From Liolophura sinensis (taxonomy: Eukaryota; Mollusca; Polyplacophora; Chitonida; Chitonidae): DNA of 64,000 nucleotides. Positions 46,291-58,828 of this stretch are shown here, in pieces; positions within the stretch are counted from its first letter, which is position 1, and every line of letters starts with the position of its first letter. Below the pieces are notes generated by a model, which was given only the letters and a program-made list of their open reading frames with translations, did not search any database and was not told the origin of the DNA. Both the position numbers and the translations under genes were made by a program. Location: positions 75,236,028 to 75,300,027 of the forward strand of contig NC_088295.1 of NCBI RefSeq assembly GCF_032854445.1. The letters run 5' to 3'.

Positions 46291-47409
46291 TTCTTGTGCT
46301 GCTTTTGATATATGCCTAACAGATTTATTCGCGACGGGTGATTTTATATATTTCTTTATTTTTAATAGATTAATGTTCCATTGCATGGTGTTGCTATAGC
46401 CTATCTTTATTCTGGAGCATCCTTGGTCGTATAGTTTGTTGTGGCACAACACCCTCTTGTCTTCCGGTATGGGATGATGTCACTTCCACGAAGAAGTCGT
46501 ATGGAAGAATTGAAGGATGCCAGCTCGAAATCGTCCATACAACGATTTTTTGTCCTATCAGAGAACGAATTTGAACAAAACACCAGTTTCATGCGTAAAG
46601 CAGACAGCCGCGTTTTGTTTTTGTGTATATATGTATGAAATAAACGCACTTCGTCGAGTTAATATGTTAACGTAAGCAGGAGTTTTAACTTGCGGAACAT
46701 GAACGTGGCGCAGTCGCAGTGCAATCGTGACACAAATATATTGAAATCGTGACACAATAGTAGATAACTCGTGACACAAATGTACTGAAATCGTGACACA
46801 ATAGCAGATAGCTCTTGACACAATCGTTAAAGGAATGAAGCATAATCTTGATCATAGTGCAAGTGCAGAAATGCCCTCAATATTTAATCATGCGTTGGAT
46901 ACATTGATAATTTCCTGTCGAGTGACGTGTTGGTCTCTCCTCGGAAATCTTGTACTGACAATCATTTATCATGAGGCATATATTCCATGCCTGTCCAATC
47001 GACTAACTGTGACACCCCCATAACTAAGATGCCAACCAGTCAAAATAAAGTATTTATTGCGCAGATCATTAGCTCTTTGTTTATCCGTCTTTTATCATAT
47101 CCTCTGTAAGCCAAACAGAATTCTTAATCCTAATGACAGTATGGACATCTGTGACCGTCAACTGACGAATGTGAATAAATGTCTGAATAATGTGAATAAA
47201 AGATAAAAAGAATAAAAGATGAAAGCCAGAAGATATCAACCCTGTCTCATAAAAATACACACACCTATACCATTTGTGGGATTTAACAACGAATTTCCTT
47301 CTTGGGGAAAGACGATGTCTTGTTGGATTCTAGCTATAGCTGCTCCAGTTGAAAGATTTATGGAACCGATTTCGTTCCCATATAATGAGCACTGCAATAT
47401 GTCCTACAC

Positions 47410-47801
47410 GCGTTAAGGCTTAATCGACGCGATGTGGCTGGTTTATCACTAAAACCCACAGAATACCACCGCAATTCGCCTGGTCACCGACAGAGCTCCT
47501 GACTTACGCGTTAAGGCTCAATCGACCGGATGCGGCAGGTTTATCACTAAAGCCCACAGAAAACCACCGCCATTCGCCTGGTCACTGACAAAACTCTTGA
47601 CTTACGCGTTAAGACTCAATCGACCGGAAGCGGCAGGTTTATCACTAAAGCCCACAGAAAACCACCGCCATTCGCCTGGTCACTGACAGAACTCCTGACT
47701 TTCGCGTTAAGGCTCAATCGACCGGATGCGGCAGGTTTATCACTAAAGCCCACAGAAAACCACCGTCATTCGCCTAGTCACTCACAAAACTCCTGACTTA
47801 C
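47410..47801. repeat. 98-bp minisatellite (unit C only)
   Basis: Four copies starting at 47410, 47508, 47606 and 47704, each with 'GCGTTAAGGCTCAATCGACC' and 'CACAGAAAACCACCGCCATT'. Unit A has a single relative at 30385-30575. The last copies are almost identical, so expansion was recent. Confidence 0.95.
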
Positions 47802-48929
47802 ATTTGCAGTTGAACGAGCGGTAGCTGCATTCAAACAAGACATCTAATTGCTCTGATGACCAGGCGCTAATCCATAATCATTCAATCATTCGTGGCATTG
47901 GCCTGCAACTATAACGAATCTGCAACAAGCCAACGCCTTCCCCAACAACCAAAAAAAGCAAAGGAAAGTATCAGCATTGATTCTGTTGTTGTTAGGCCTG
48001 CATGTTTAGTCAATGGTTTTGGAAAAATTTTGAGTAAAACTATCTATAAACTATTATTTTTAACAGAATTTCCATCCTAATTTCTTGATCCTGTAGTCAC
48101 TAGGATCTTCAGCCAACTGCATGTGTTGAAAGGTGTTTGGCAAATTAATGTTTTGGACATTGACCCCAAGTGTCTACATTTTATGTTGACTAAATATTTT
48201 ATATGGTATTTGGATCCACCACAAAAATGCATAAAGTATTTACCCTGAAAATGTTTGGATCCAAGATTTTGGGGACCATCTGATGCAGTTTCTTCCGTTA
48301 GATGCACCAATGGACGTGTATCTGTATTTGTCTGTATAACTTGGTTTTTAACAATACTATTTCGGTAACAGAGGTTTTGGTCAAACCACAAGACTTCACT
48401 AATGCAGACTTCACTTCAGAATGCATTCAACAGCAGACTCCACATTGGAGGTATTACAGACTGTCATAGCATCATGGAAGTCCCAAGATCACATGCTTCA
48501 TGCTGTGGTGCATGAAGTTTAGGACTAGCTGCATGGCTGCCGGATATCTAATGTCTAGATCATCATATACGTAGTTCTATAGAGCTATGGAAAACATAAC
48601 ATCGCTAAGGACTTGCTGCAGGGAACAATTTGTTCTCTACAACACCTGACTCATTACATGGATAAGGTAGATATATCAGGCTATGGAAAGTATGTCTTAC
48701 TTTCAAAGACCACATTGTGGCGGTGTGCCAAAGATATGAAAGGCTGTGAGTCGCTAATTATCAATATCCAGGTAGACGTGCAGAAACACTTTTAACATGT
48801 ACGACAACCAGTTAGATCAAGTCTTCTCTGTAATCACAATTAGCATTAGACGATTGAAGTCATCTGCAACAAAAAGCGCGTCTGTATTTGAACATTGCAC
48901 ATCGAATGCGTCAATACCCCCATAGAATG

Positions 48930-49570
48930 GTTTGACCCGAGCATTGCTGGGAACACAAAGAGCAATCAGACGAGAGGCTAAGCCATTGACATGTGGCCGT
49001 CAGCGATGAACTAACGGGGAAATTTAGTGGAAATCAATAGACTGGCTTTTGTCCGCAGAGAAAGGAGCGGTATCTGAAAATACCACTTGGTTAGGCCATA
49101 TGGTGGAAAAGCTGATATCCATTCCAAATTCATACAGAGCCAGTCATGACGAAAATTTCCACGTTCAAAACAAGTATGATTGGAAATACGTGCTACCTTT
49201 GCACGCCCATGTGTAAGGTCATCGCTTAGCTAAATGTATAATATTTCCTTCATACAATACTACGCGCATATTAATCAGTCTGTCCGTCAGAGGTCAGGCG
49301 TATAATGAAGGGATTACTAATTTAAGTATCAATCTTTTCCTTTAATCTGGAGGACTGTAGGTTTCATGGTGCAATTTAAAATTCCTTATTAACACTACTC
49401 ACAATAAACTCTTAACATCTTGACTCTTAACATGATATTGCGATACACGTATAACTGAATATTCCACGGTAAACTATAACACATAGGGCCAACAACATTT
49501 ATTGTTGAAAAAAGTGTAATAAACGACGGCAACACGCACTGTCAATTATAACAGACAATTTTAAATAAGA
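48930..49570. repeat. Short-unit landmark, first distal copy
   Basis: 'GAGAGGCTAAGCCATTGACA', 'GGCTTTTGTCCGCAGAGAAA' and 'CTGAAAATACCACTTGG' define a landmark repeated at 31770, 52690, 55150 and 62620. A second landmark follows it ('TAACAGACAATT', about 49550), also present at 63310. Confidence 0.8.
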
Positions 49571-49983
49571 CAAATGAAAGCATGAATTACCCAGAAGTGT
49601 TGTGATCTACCGATAAACACAATTTCTATATTAAATGAATAATCGGTGATATTCGCGCTTCGTCGTTTGATAACTGCTAATAAACTTGTGCTATATATAT
49701 GTTACAATAGAACTTGTAGGTATATGTCTTACAGACGAGAGGTAAGATGTAAAATTAACCCTTTAACACACTACGGCAAAATACTGTAGCCAATGCCGTC
49801 TGGGATGTATGTAGATGAGAAAACAGAGAGCGCCATCTGGGAAATCAGCCGGCTCAATTATATTATTATAAATGGTTTAATCAGAACACGGCCATTTGTA
49901 CCTTTATACCTAGTCCACATTCGGACAGGTAACATCTAACATGACAATAAGTCACGATGAATTATGATATATAAATCTAAACT

Positions 49984-50175
49984 ATATTTCATTGGTGTTT
50001 TACGTCGTACTCAAGAATATTTCACTTATACGACGGCGGCCAGCATTATGGTGGTAGGAAACCGGAAAGAGCCCGTGACCACGTACGGCTGGAGAGGAAT
50101 CAAGCATGAGCTGGACTTGAACTCACAGCGACGGCAATGCGTTAGCGTGGCAACCAACTGAGTCACGGAGGCCTC
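49984..50175 (-). mobile_element. SINE family 1, internally deleted
   Basis: Reversed 3' tail 'TTGGTGTTTTACGTCGTACT' through the tRNA-like head, but shortened in the middle and near the head. There is no clear target-site duplication. Confidence 0.9.
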
Positions 50176-51779
50176 TCTAAACTGCATAGACCGCAGCCTT
50201 AGACACTTGTGTGATAACTGTTGTTCAGTTACCTGTCTGAGCATCAGTCTATTGCTGCATAACTCTTAATCAATTAATTAATTGATGATTTCTGTGAGTC
50301 TTGGTACAGCAATGGTCCCATATAGAGTTTACAGATGATGCTAACAATTGACAGTCTCTAGAATATAATAAGACCTACTTTAGAACTTATGACTTTGCTG
50401 TATTGAGCTAGATCAGTGAATATAACAGTACATTGATGCGATCTATTGATGAGACTAATGTCCAGGTTTGATCAAAATGGTCTTAACGCCAAGCTGACAA
50501 AATGTAAACACTTACCTGTACATTTACATACGTATTTGTTTACTCTGAAAGGTATTCAAGTCAGTTTTTAGTTATTTATTTTACTTCGAGGCATTTAAAA
50601 ATGACTTTAAAAAGGCGTACGGAATATACAAAGGCTCCAGAGCTCCCTTGAGATACTTGAAAATTGTTCCCATCATCATATCAGACTGCTTTCAGTACCC
50701 TATAAAGCTGCCCTCAGTGTTGTTATCTGTTTTAAAATCTTTAGTCTTTGTCTGAAAACCATCCGGAGCCACCTGATAAAGGACGGAGCAGATTATTTCA
50801 ACCACAAGCTTATACTACGTACTCCGTCCACGGCTAGGCTCCAAACCTTTGTCAGACAAACCATGCTCAGCTTTCATGTAGGTAATAGTAAAGCTAATTT
50901 CACCAGAACCAACCATTTCGCAGTAGGAAGGTAATCGGTGTCTCCGAACAAGACGTATTTCACAAAGTTAGTACGGATAATTTTTCGCATATTGCCAATG
51001 TTGCAAAGTTTGATTATAATCACGAAAGGGCTTTGTCATGCCATAAGTTGTCACTAACAATGCATGTGGAATGGTTTAACACCACGAGGCGGAGTTTTTA
51101 TGCCTGCATGTGTTGCATGAGCCCACGCATGACGACCCGTCAAGCACCCGGAAAATCCAGCGACACATATATCAACAACTATCCGGAATAAATTTTATTA
51201 CAAGGAAAAGCAGAATTCATTATTTTCTGTATTGCTTATATTCTTTCTCAATTTTTGTAATAGTTAACGTTTACAGACGATATTTAAGCTTTTGTCCACG
51301 ACTTTTTATTTGCAATAACTCAGTTACGAAAATAATACTCTCTACTGCTATGGTAGTAATCTAGTAATCTAGAATGGACGCGTTAAACATCCAGTCTTTA
51401 CTAGTCTATAAATGTCAGTGGGATTTTAATTTTTCAGATCCTTCAAACATATTAATTAGTAGGCCGAGAAATAAATGTCACTGGCGTTGAATGAAAATCA
51501 TTGGATACTATGAGCCTGCAAAGAATGAAGGGTGAAAGAAAACTCTGACGTCAACGGATTTCCTTCATAACTAGATTCCTTTTTCAAAGAGGGGTTGTTT
51601 TTAACCATCTTCTTGGAGGCCATAATAAGCCTAAATCTCACAACGTACAAACACCGGTTATAATATGTATTACCAACGTATACCAAAGAAAATGGGCCTA
51701 TTGCCAGTCTAATGTAATGAAAGGGGTAATTACATTTCCAGAATTCCCCTGTATGTCACCACTGAGGTGGGACGTGCAC
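50176..51779. other. Gene-free stretch
   Basis: 50600-50900 resembles 56220-56480 and, less, 53800-53930 ('AACCATCCGGAGC', 'ACCACAAGCTT'). 51498-51690 resembles 59010-59180 ('GAAACTCTGA-GTCAACGG'). Nothing coding is supportable. Confidence 0.55.
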
Positions 51780-53640
51780 TAGTCTACTATGCTCTTTACT
51801 TGTCTCAATGGCTTTTACATTTATGTCTTGAGGGTATTCGATAAGAGGAAACTCCTGAATCGAAGAATGTAAGGGACATTCTAACGATGCGCCATCTAAT
51901 TGTTGGTTCAGTGTATGTAGTGTTGCTCAGTGTTGAGAGTTGAAAGGGACGCCGCTGTCATGTAAATGTTAGCCTGCCGACCAAGTGCTTTTTGTTCACT
52001 GTATCAGCCGGAACTGATGGACACTCAAATGATGGCATCGGTTTAAATCGTTGGCTTTCTTGAAGACTGTAAATGCCAATACCCCTTAAAAAATCCACTC
52101 ACCGATGAATGTGTCCATGGGGTGTAATAGTCCAGCTACACTGTCTTGGGTTATATGAACAGTCATTTGTCGTGGATGTCAGTCAGCGTCATTACAGAAT
52201 CCACACCCTCTTTATGTGCGTATAAATAGGGCGAAAATTTTGGAAAGATCGATCGGCCGTAACTTGGGATATCGTCGCCCATGTAACGGTTTTATGGCAG
52301 CTCAGTATAATCCTAGTTCAATAATTACTTCAGCGGGAACCGATTGATTCATGACATGAAATCGTGTCATATAATTTTATAGCGTTATAAGAGTGATGCT
52401 GCTTTATTGCCGAGGCCGAGGTGTCGTCACATTCATCGGTAATGAAAGGCTAGTCCAGAAGTTACTAATATGAAGGAAAACATGTAGACAGATTTTATGA
52501 TCAAATTACTCAGATGATTGAACTGAACTAATAACCATGACAACCAGCTCTACTGTTACCGAAATTAGCCTTACACGATTTAAGTCACATGTCCACACAT
52601 GTGCATGGCTACGAAAAAGCGTAGCTGTATATTAGGAATTCACGAGGCTTTTAAGATCGCCTAATTTCTAGTCCAGTACGACTACAACCCCATGTCGTCT
52701 TGGAACGGCTTCACCTGACAATTGCTGGGAACATAAGTAGTACTCAGCCTGGAGACTAAGCTCAGGGGATGTGGCTGTCAGTGATGAACGAACGAGGAAA
52801 TTTACTGGAATTCGATGACTGGCTTTTGTCCGCAGAGAAAGGAGGTATCTGAAAATATCACAGGATTAGATCATATGGTGGAGAAGCATTTAGGTTCACA
52901 TGTCCTTTCTAGATGCTGGAGAACCCTTGAGATTTACATGTTCGAAATAGTGACAGCCACCACGAAGCTCTTGCCTTGTAATTGAAATACATGAACTCTA
53001 ACAAATCCGCAGACAGTATTATGGTGGGAGGAAACCGAGCATCGCCTCGGGGGAAACCCACGACCTTCCGCAGGTTGCAGGAAGATCTTCCCACGTGCGG
53101 TCGGAGAGGAAGCCAGCATGAGGTGGACTTGAACTCACAGCGACCGCATTGGTGAGAGGTTCCCGGGTCATTACGCTACGCTAGCGCGCTAACCAACTGA
53201 ACCACGGAGTCCCCCGTAATTGATCCAGAGTCATCTATAACACATCCATCATTCAGGGTTGACAAACTTGCCAATGCACATCTATAAGGGATAATTCACA
53301 TATAACAAGAAATGACAACATTTACTGTGTATGCTATCGTTTTGATCGTTATACTTGTTGAAGTACTGGTTTTAATGCTACTTGCCTTATGGATATCAAA
53401 GTCCTTCAAATCAGCCCTGTATTTATACTTCTTGCACAATTGGTTTTGGGTGACAGTGGTTTGCTTTTTTTACTTACATGTGAACAAGAGTTATATATTT
53501 TCATACTAATAACAATATAGCATTTAATGGTACTTGTAGATTTCAGGACTGAATTATCCAGCTATTAAAAACTTGTGATACAGAAATAACAATTAAAATA
53601 AAGAATAAATAATCTTTTCTTTTGTCTTAAGTTTTACATA
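51780..53640. repeat. Short duplication unit D
   Basis: Landmarks in order: 51780-51870, 52120-52240 (tagged 'CAGCTACACTGTCTTGG'), 52270-52460 ('CATTCATCGGTAATGAAAGG'), 52690-52960, 53215-53330 and 53561-53630 ('CTATTAAAAACTTGTGATA'). The same order recurs in later units. A SINE interrupts it at 53003. It is an outgrowth of the distal end of units A-C and carries no exon. Confidence 0.7.
53003..53215 (-). mobile_element. SINE family 1, 3'-truncated
   Basis: Starts within the body at 'CAGTATTATGGTGGGAGG' and runs to the complete reversed tRNA head ('AACTGAACCACGGAGTCCCC'). The A/T tail and the last 60 or so bases are missing, which is unusual for a retroposed SINE and suggests a later deletion. 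Confidence 0.92.
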
Positions 53641-53666
53641 TACATACTGATATATGTGTTCAGATT

Positions 53667-53690
53667 ACATGGATTTACTAAAATCCATGT
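53667..53690. other. Short perfect inverted repeat
   Basis: ACATGGATTT, a 4-base spacer, then AAATCCATGT: a ten-base-pair hairpin. There is no T-run or other context that would give it a role. Confidence 0.6.
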
Positions 53691-53789
53691 CCTTGATCTT
53701 CTTTTGATCCTGGGGTAGTGTTCTCCGTAGCTTTCAAGTTACTATACTTCTTGTAACGCAGGTGACACTCTCTACGCATGCGTTATAAG

Positions 53790-55870
53790 GAGTATGATCA
53801 ATTTCCATCCCGCTTTGTCAGCCACAGTATATAAGGTTTCTCTCAGAAATACAGGTTGTTTGATCTTTGTCTGGAAAGTCATTTGAGACGTGTGTTTAAA
53901 GACGGAGCAAAACTACATCTACCTTGTGTATTCCAGCTGAAGGCATTCTTTGCTTAGTGTTACACTTTATAACTACTGGCCTACGTGTTGACAAATGCAC
54001 CGTTATCATTTAAATGCTAGCCTATCAACAGGAGGAGCTTTGATTCTCTGCGTGACCCGAAACTGAGAAACTGAAATGATTCCACCGATTCTGTTCCTCG
54101 CTTTACCTTAACTTGAATACAAAAGACACAGACAAAAGAAATATCTAATTTGCCGTCCCGTATGGCCCACTACAATTGTATGCATAGCCATTCTCTGTGA
54201 TTCTCAATCAATTCTCAATGTCCTTACAGAATCCACAAGCTGTTACTAGGCGTAAACGTCAGGAGAGGGAGGGAAGTTGGAGGTGGGGGGTGGGGGGTGG
54301 GGGGTCTGGGTATTTAGGAAAGACCGATCAGTCGCAAGTTGCGGTAGCGTTATCGACATATAGGTGATACTGTAGTCCAGCGTCACTCTGGAAAGTGCAT
54401 ACAGTATTTCTCTCAGGGCAGTGGAAAGACAACTGTACTTGAACTCTGGAAATCTCGAACGTCCGCGGACTTCCTTTTATTAAAAATGGTGAGAAGCATA
54501 CTAGTACTGCTACTTACTTATCGGAGTGATTTTTACATTTATGTGGGTACTGTCTTGAGGGAATTCGATCAGAGACCCGTGAAACTGGTCACATCGATCA
54601 ACCAAAGAGCCACGTTATCAGGTGTAATGGTCCAGCTACACTGTCTAGGTTTATATTTGCTGTGGTTGTCAGTCAGTGTCATTACAAAATCCACAAACTT
54701 TCTATATGTGTAAAAATCGGAGTGAAAATTTAGGAGATATTGATAAGTCGTAATTTCAGGCAACGTCGTTCAGGCAACGGTTTTATGGCACTTCCATATA
54801 CTCCTAGTTCAATAGTTACTACAGCGGAAATCGGCTAATTCATGAGATGAAATCGTGCCATATAACTTTAGTTTTATAGGGTTATAAAAGATATACTTCT
54901 TTTTTGCCGAGGCCACGGTGAGGCCACATTCATCGGTAATGAAAGGTTAGTCCAGAAGTTACCAGGATGATTGTTAAATTGAACTAATAACCAAGGCAAC
55001 CAGCTCCACAAAATCTTTTCTTCTCCCCAATGTATAGCCTTACACAATTTAAGCCAACTGTCAACATATGTGCATAGCTACAAAAAGCCTGGATGTATGT
55101 AAGAGATTTAGACATCGTCTAATTCGGATATTACTGGCCCAGTACGATAACAACCCCAGGAATGGGTTGCCCTGACAATTGTTGGGAACACAAGTGGTAA
55201 TCAGCCGAGAGGCTAAGCTGTTGATATGTGGCTGTCAGCGATGAAGTAACCGGGAATTTAGTGGAATTCGATGACTGGCTTTTGTTCCCAGAGAAAGGAG
55301 AGGTATCTGAAAATACCGCTTGATTACGTCATACCGTGGAAAAACTTTCAGGATCGCGTTTTCTTTCTAGAGCCAGTACACCGAGAATCATGAGGGAAAA
55401 GTGATGAGATGCACATTTTCGAAACGGCAATGACAGCAACCCCGAAGTTTTTGCGGTGTGAAGCACTTTTCCAAACTGCCCGCCGACAGTCAGGGGTCAT
55501 ATAATTTTTGCCATATATATATATAATGTGTAAAACAATATGCACCTGTAAATAAAGAATGAATGTTTTTCGATGTTTACAGATAGCGTAAATGAATAGA
55601 TTTATGATTCAAGTGTTATTCTTCATCTAATCCGGAAGTCTGCAGATTTTATGATACAAAATCAATAAGGCTACACTACATCAACGTTACAGACAGACTG
55701 CCGACAATCCGTCAGCACCTGCTTGGTGTTGGCATAGTATTTAGTTACACGTAATTGATACAGAGTCAAATAACTCATACATCATTCGCTGTTAAACGCT
55801 CTATTAATAACTATCAATAAACATTATCGATAGAAAATAAATCAAATGTGATAAACTCTGAGTGTGTAGG
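53790..55870. repeat. Short duplication units E (partial plus full)
   Basis: 53990-54400 matches 59730-60050 of unit F ('GATTCTCTGCGTGA', 'CAATGTCCTTACAGAA'). A further set of landmarks then begins again at 54510 and runs through 54620-54710, 54770-54960, 55150-55440 and 55590-55800, parallel to unit D. So an incomplete copy is followed directly by a fuller one. Confidence 0.65.
54283..54310 (+). other. G-quadruplex-forming run
   Basis: Three G6 runs separated by single T residues, then 'TCTGGG', within a G-rich patch (54270-54310). It meets the usual four-tract G4 rule on the plus strand and stands out in AT-rich DNA. Confidence 0.85.
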
Positions 55871-58063
55871 ATAATCAGAAATCAGCTACAGATTTGGATA
55901 TCAATGCATAAAATGACCTTCAGTAATGGATTTTACCAGTTAATTTTCCAATGATTCGCTAATGGCTGAATGCAACAAGTACAGATTTAAGTACATGATA
56001 CACCGTGTATGGAGCAAAAGTCAATATGAGTAGAGAGATATCGTGTTCAGGATTACATCATATACACTGCATAAGTGTACAAGTGCACTTAGTTTTGGCG
56101 AACATGACGACACATGGCCGTTGATGAGACAACGTGGTAAAAATGACCCGACGTCATTTTCAAGGAGTAGTGCAGAGAACAATACATGGGTTTGCAAAAA
56201 TCTTCCGAAATATAACGGTTCTTGATCTCATTTTGTTACTTGAAAATTGTCCGCGCTGGGTGTCCCGATTAGGATACCAGATTGTTCCCTGTAGCCTACA
56301 AAGCTACCCTCAGCGTTATAATGTGTTTAGAGATGTTTGGTCTTTGTCTGGAAAACCATCCGGAGCTACTTGATAATGAGGAGAGCACGTAAGTTCGGCC
56401 ACAAGCTTGTACCACGTATTCGACGGTTGGGCTCCACGGCTGTGCTCCAAGTTGCCACAAAATTAATTGTGTCAAACGTATGTAGTGCCATTAACCCCAG
56501 CCTTCAGCTCAGATGGAAGTAAAAATAATTTCATTTCAACCAGTCTACGCAAAAAAACATGATTACTTTCACCGAGGTTGTTAATTTTGGAAAGGTTGAT
56601 TGTATACGTAATTGGTGCGGAGCCTGTTTGTGCCAAAAATTGCCGTCAGTTTGCAATGAATAATGTCCCTGAGATATTTTAATACCACGACCGGCGATTC
56701 CATGCACGTCCTCCGCGCTGGAAATTCCGTCTGCACAGAAGAGCTATGCACGCATGCTCAGGTGACAGATACAACAAATGACTTGCACGCATGTTCAGGT
56801 GACAGATACAACAAATGAGTTGCACGCATGTTCAGGTGACAGATGCAACAAATGACTTGCACAAGTTCCCGAGATTCTATATGTGAATTTCTCAACATAC
56901 TTGATTACAACGGAAACTGGATGCCAGGAAAGGTTCTTTGTTTATGAAATTTAGGTTTAACCTATTGTTCAATAACCAGTTGTCGACAGAACGTTGTGAT
57001 GACTTTATTTCTGTCTCAACTAATCCATGCGTGTGTCCCACGACAGGTTAAGCTTGTCTAGTGTCATGAACACATGTGATTGCTGATCCACTTGGTAAGT
57101 ACAACTTCTCGTCAAAGTTTTGAACCCTCAGTGCAGTCTACTGATATTCGCTGAAAGTTTGGATACTCAACAACAACGAAGAAAAATGAAGTCCAGCAAT
57201 GCACAGGGCTTGTTAAAAACTGACATCAACATGTTATTATCAAGCCAAAAAGCGAGGTTATTTCTGTTTTCTCCTATTTCTTTGTTTTACATCCTATAAA
57301 AGCGATATATCCATTTTTGGTCTGGAAGCGAAGTGGAAAGAATTCTAAGGGGGCATTTCTGAGGTCGTGAAAATTGTCATCGATTTACCGGAGTAGTTCC
57401 AATTTTAGACAGTACTGTGTTTTAGCATCTGCATAAGGTTTTCTCCTATTTGGGGTTGCAAACTGGCCTAGAGCATCGTCACGGTGAAGCACAATACTTA
57501 GTCAATTAAATATCGGTCCACTGCTTCGATTTAACGAAATCAGGTTCAGTATTACAGGTTTGCTCTCGTCGGAGTCAGAAGAAAATTCATTTCATCCACT
57601 ACATTACGGCGCATTCATCTCCACACCATGAATGCAGATCCAAAAAATCTAATATGGCCATCGTTTAAAACCTGACGTTTTCCAGTCTACAGTCACAGAT
57701 CCGCTGGACCTACCTTGTAATACCACCAGTCATTGTGGCTCAGTGTTGTTCGATATGTCAGTGCACCTTTAGATCAGTCGATCTATACCTTTACAATTGC
57801 ACTGCACAATAACCAGACCCGTTTTAAACCCATATTTTCTATTTTTTCCTATGTAATTGTTCTGTTAATTCTAAAATATAAGGGTAATGGTAATCGTAAT
57901 GATAATCGTAATGGTAATGATGTATGGAGAAAATGCACAGGTGCGGCATTAAGACTTTATTCGACTAGTTTGTGTATTTCAGCATGTAAGATTTCAATTC
58001 TGTGACTGACTTTGCCTTTACTGATTGTCAGGTACAACGAGAAAGTCGAGATATATAGAAGGA
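55871..58063. other. Gene-free stretch
   Basis: 56220-56480 is a copy of 50600-50900. A three-copy repeat lies at 56743-56860 and a TAATGG-type run at 57884-57923. Frames at 56043-56522 and 57733-58005 have no recognised domain. Confidence 0.55.
56743..56860. repeat. 37-bp triplication
   Basis: Three near-identical copies with 'GCACGCATGTTCAGGTGACA' and 'GATACAACAAATGA'. It is found nowhere else in the window. Confidence 0.93.
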
Positions 58064-58333
58064 TTTATTTATTTATTTGATTGGTGTTTTACGCCGCACT
58101 CAAGAATATTTCACTAATACGACGGCGGCTAGCATTATGGTGGGAGGAAACCGGGCAGAGCCCGGGGGAAACCCACAACCATCTGCAGGCTGCTGGAAGA
58201 CCTTCCACTTACGGCCGGAGAGGAAGCCAGCATGACTTTGACTTGAACACACAGCGACCGCATTGGTAAGAGGCTTCTGGTTCATTACGCTGCGCAAGCG
58301 CACTAACCAACTGAATCACGGAGGCCCCCGGAA
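58064..58333 (-). mobile_element. SINE family 1, full-length with target-site duplication
   Basis: A complete reversed copy from (ATTT)n to the tRNA-like head, flanked by the 11-base duplication ATATAGAAGGA (58053-58063 and 58334-58344). It has few differences from the copy at 19608, so it is a recent insertion. Confidence 0.96.
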
Positions 58334-58457
58334 ATATAGAAGGAGGTGCGGCGAGTAATGATTCACAGGCCTAATGTGCAGACCAGGTGTCAAATGGGAA
58401 AAGGTAGACAAAGAGCTGTCAAGTGTAAGAGGGATACCTTGATGTGAAGGCAGGAAT

Positions 58458-58828
58458 GAATGAATGAATACTTTGGGTTTAATATCGTATGTAACAAGTT
58501 TTCAGTCATATGACGGCGAGGAGTGATTATGTTTATGTACATACACTGTGTCTTCTTGTGACAGGGCAAATCCATTCCGCCAAAGTCCTGCCGCCACTGA
58601 AGCATCATGCCGAAGGCACCAAATGTACATGACACCTCGTCCAGTCACATCATACTGGCCCCAGGCCTACCAGTCCTGTTTCGTTGCCTAACTTTTCCGT
58701 GCTGAGCGCCAAGCGAGGCAGCAACAAATATTTTTCTTAAAGTGTTTGGTATGACCCGACCGAGGTTTGATCCCGGATCTCCCGACTTCGAGGCGGATGC
58801 TCTAACCATTAGGCCACCAAACGATCAA
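58458..58828 (-). mobile_element. SINE family 3, full-length
   Basis: (AATG)n tail, then a body including 'CATATGACGGCGAGGAGTG' and 'GAGCGCCAAGCGAGGCAGC'. The reversed head contains A box 'TGGCCTAATGGTTAGAGC' and B box 'GGGATCAAACC'. It is the best-preserved copy of this family here; others are at 4241, 9604 and 61600. Confidence 0.85.

Larger units (their letters stand above)
43978..49700. repeat. Segmental duplication unit C (partial)
   Basis: Junction repeat (43978-44135), a displaced copy of unit A sequence 31170-31460 (at 44160-44440), then B-like sequence from 44565 with the same landmarks. Only the first 20 or so bases of exon 3 survive. It then shows A/B distal sequence (46930-47400, 48390-48600) and the common landmark at 48930-49170, and fades out at about 49.7 kb. 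Confidence 0.75.

Noticed and set aside
46407-46649. Overlapping frames on both strands
   Set aside because: Neither is preserved in the matching places of A (26399) or B (38909), where the reading frames differ.
53312-53509. 65-codon very hydrophobic frame that looks like a small membrane protein
   Set aside because: The homologous place in unit F (63340 onward) does not preserve the frame. AT-rich sequence often yields such peptides.
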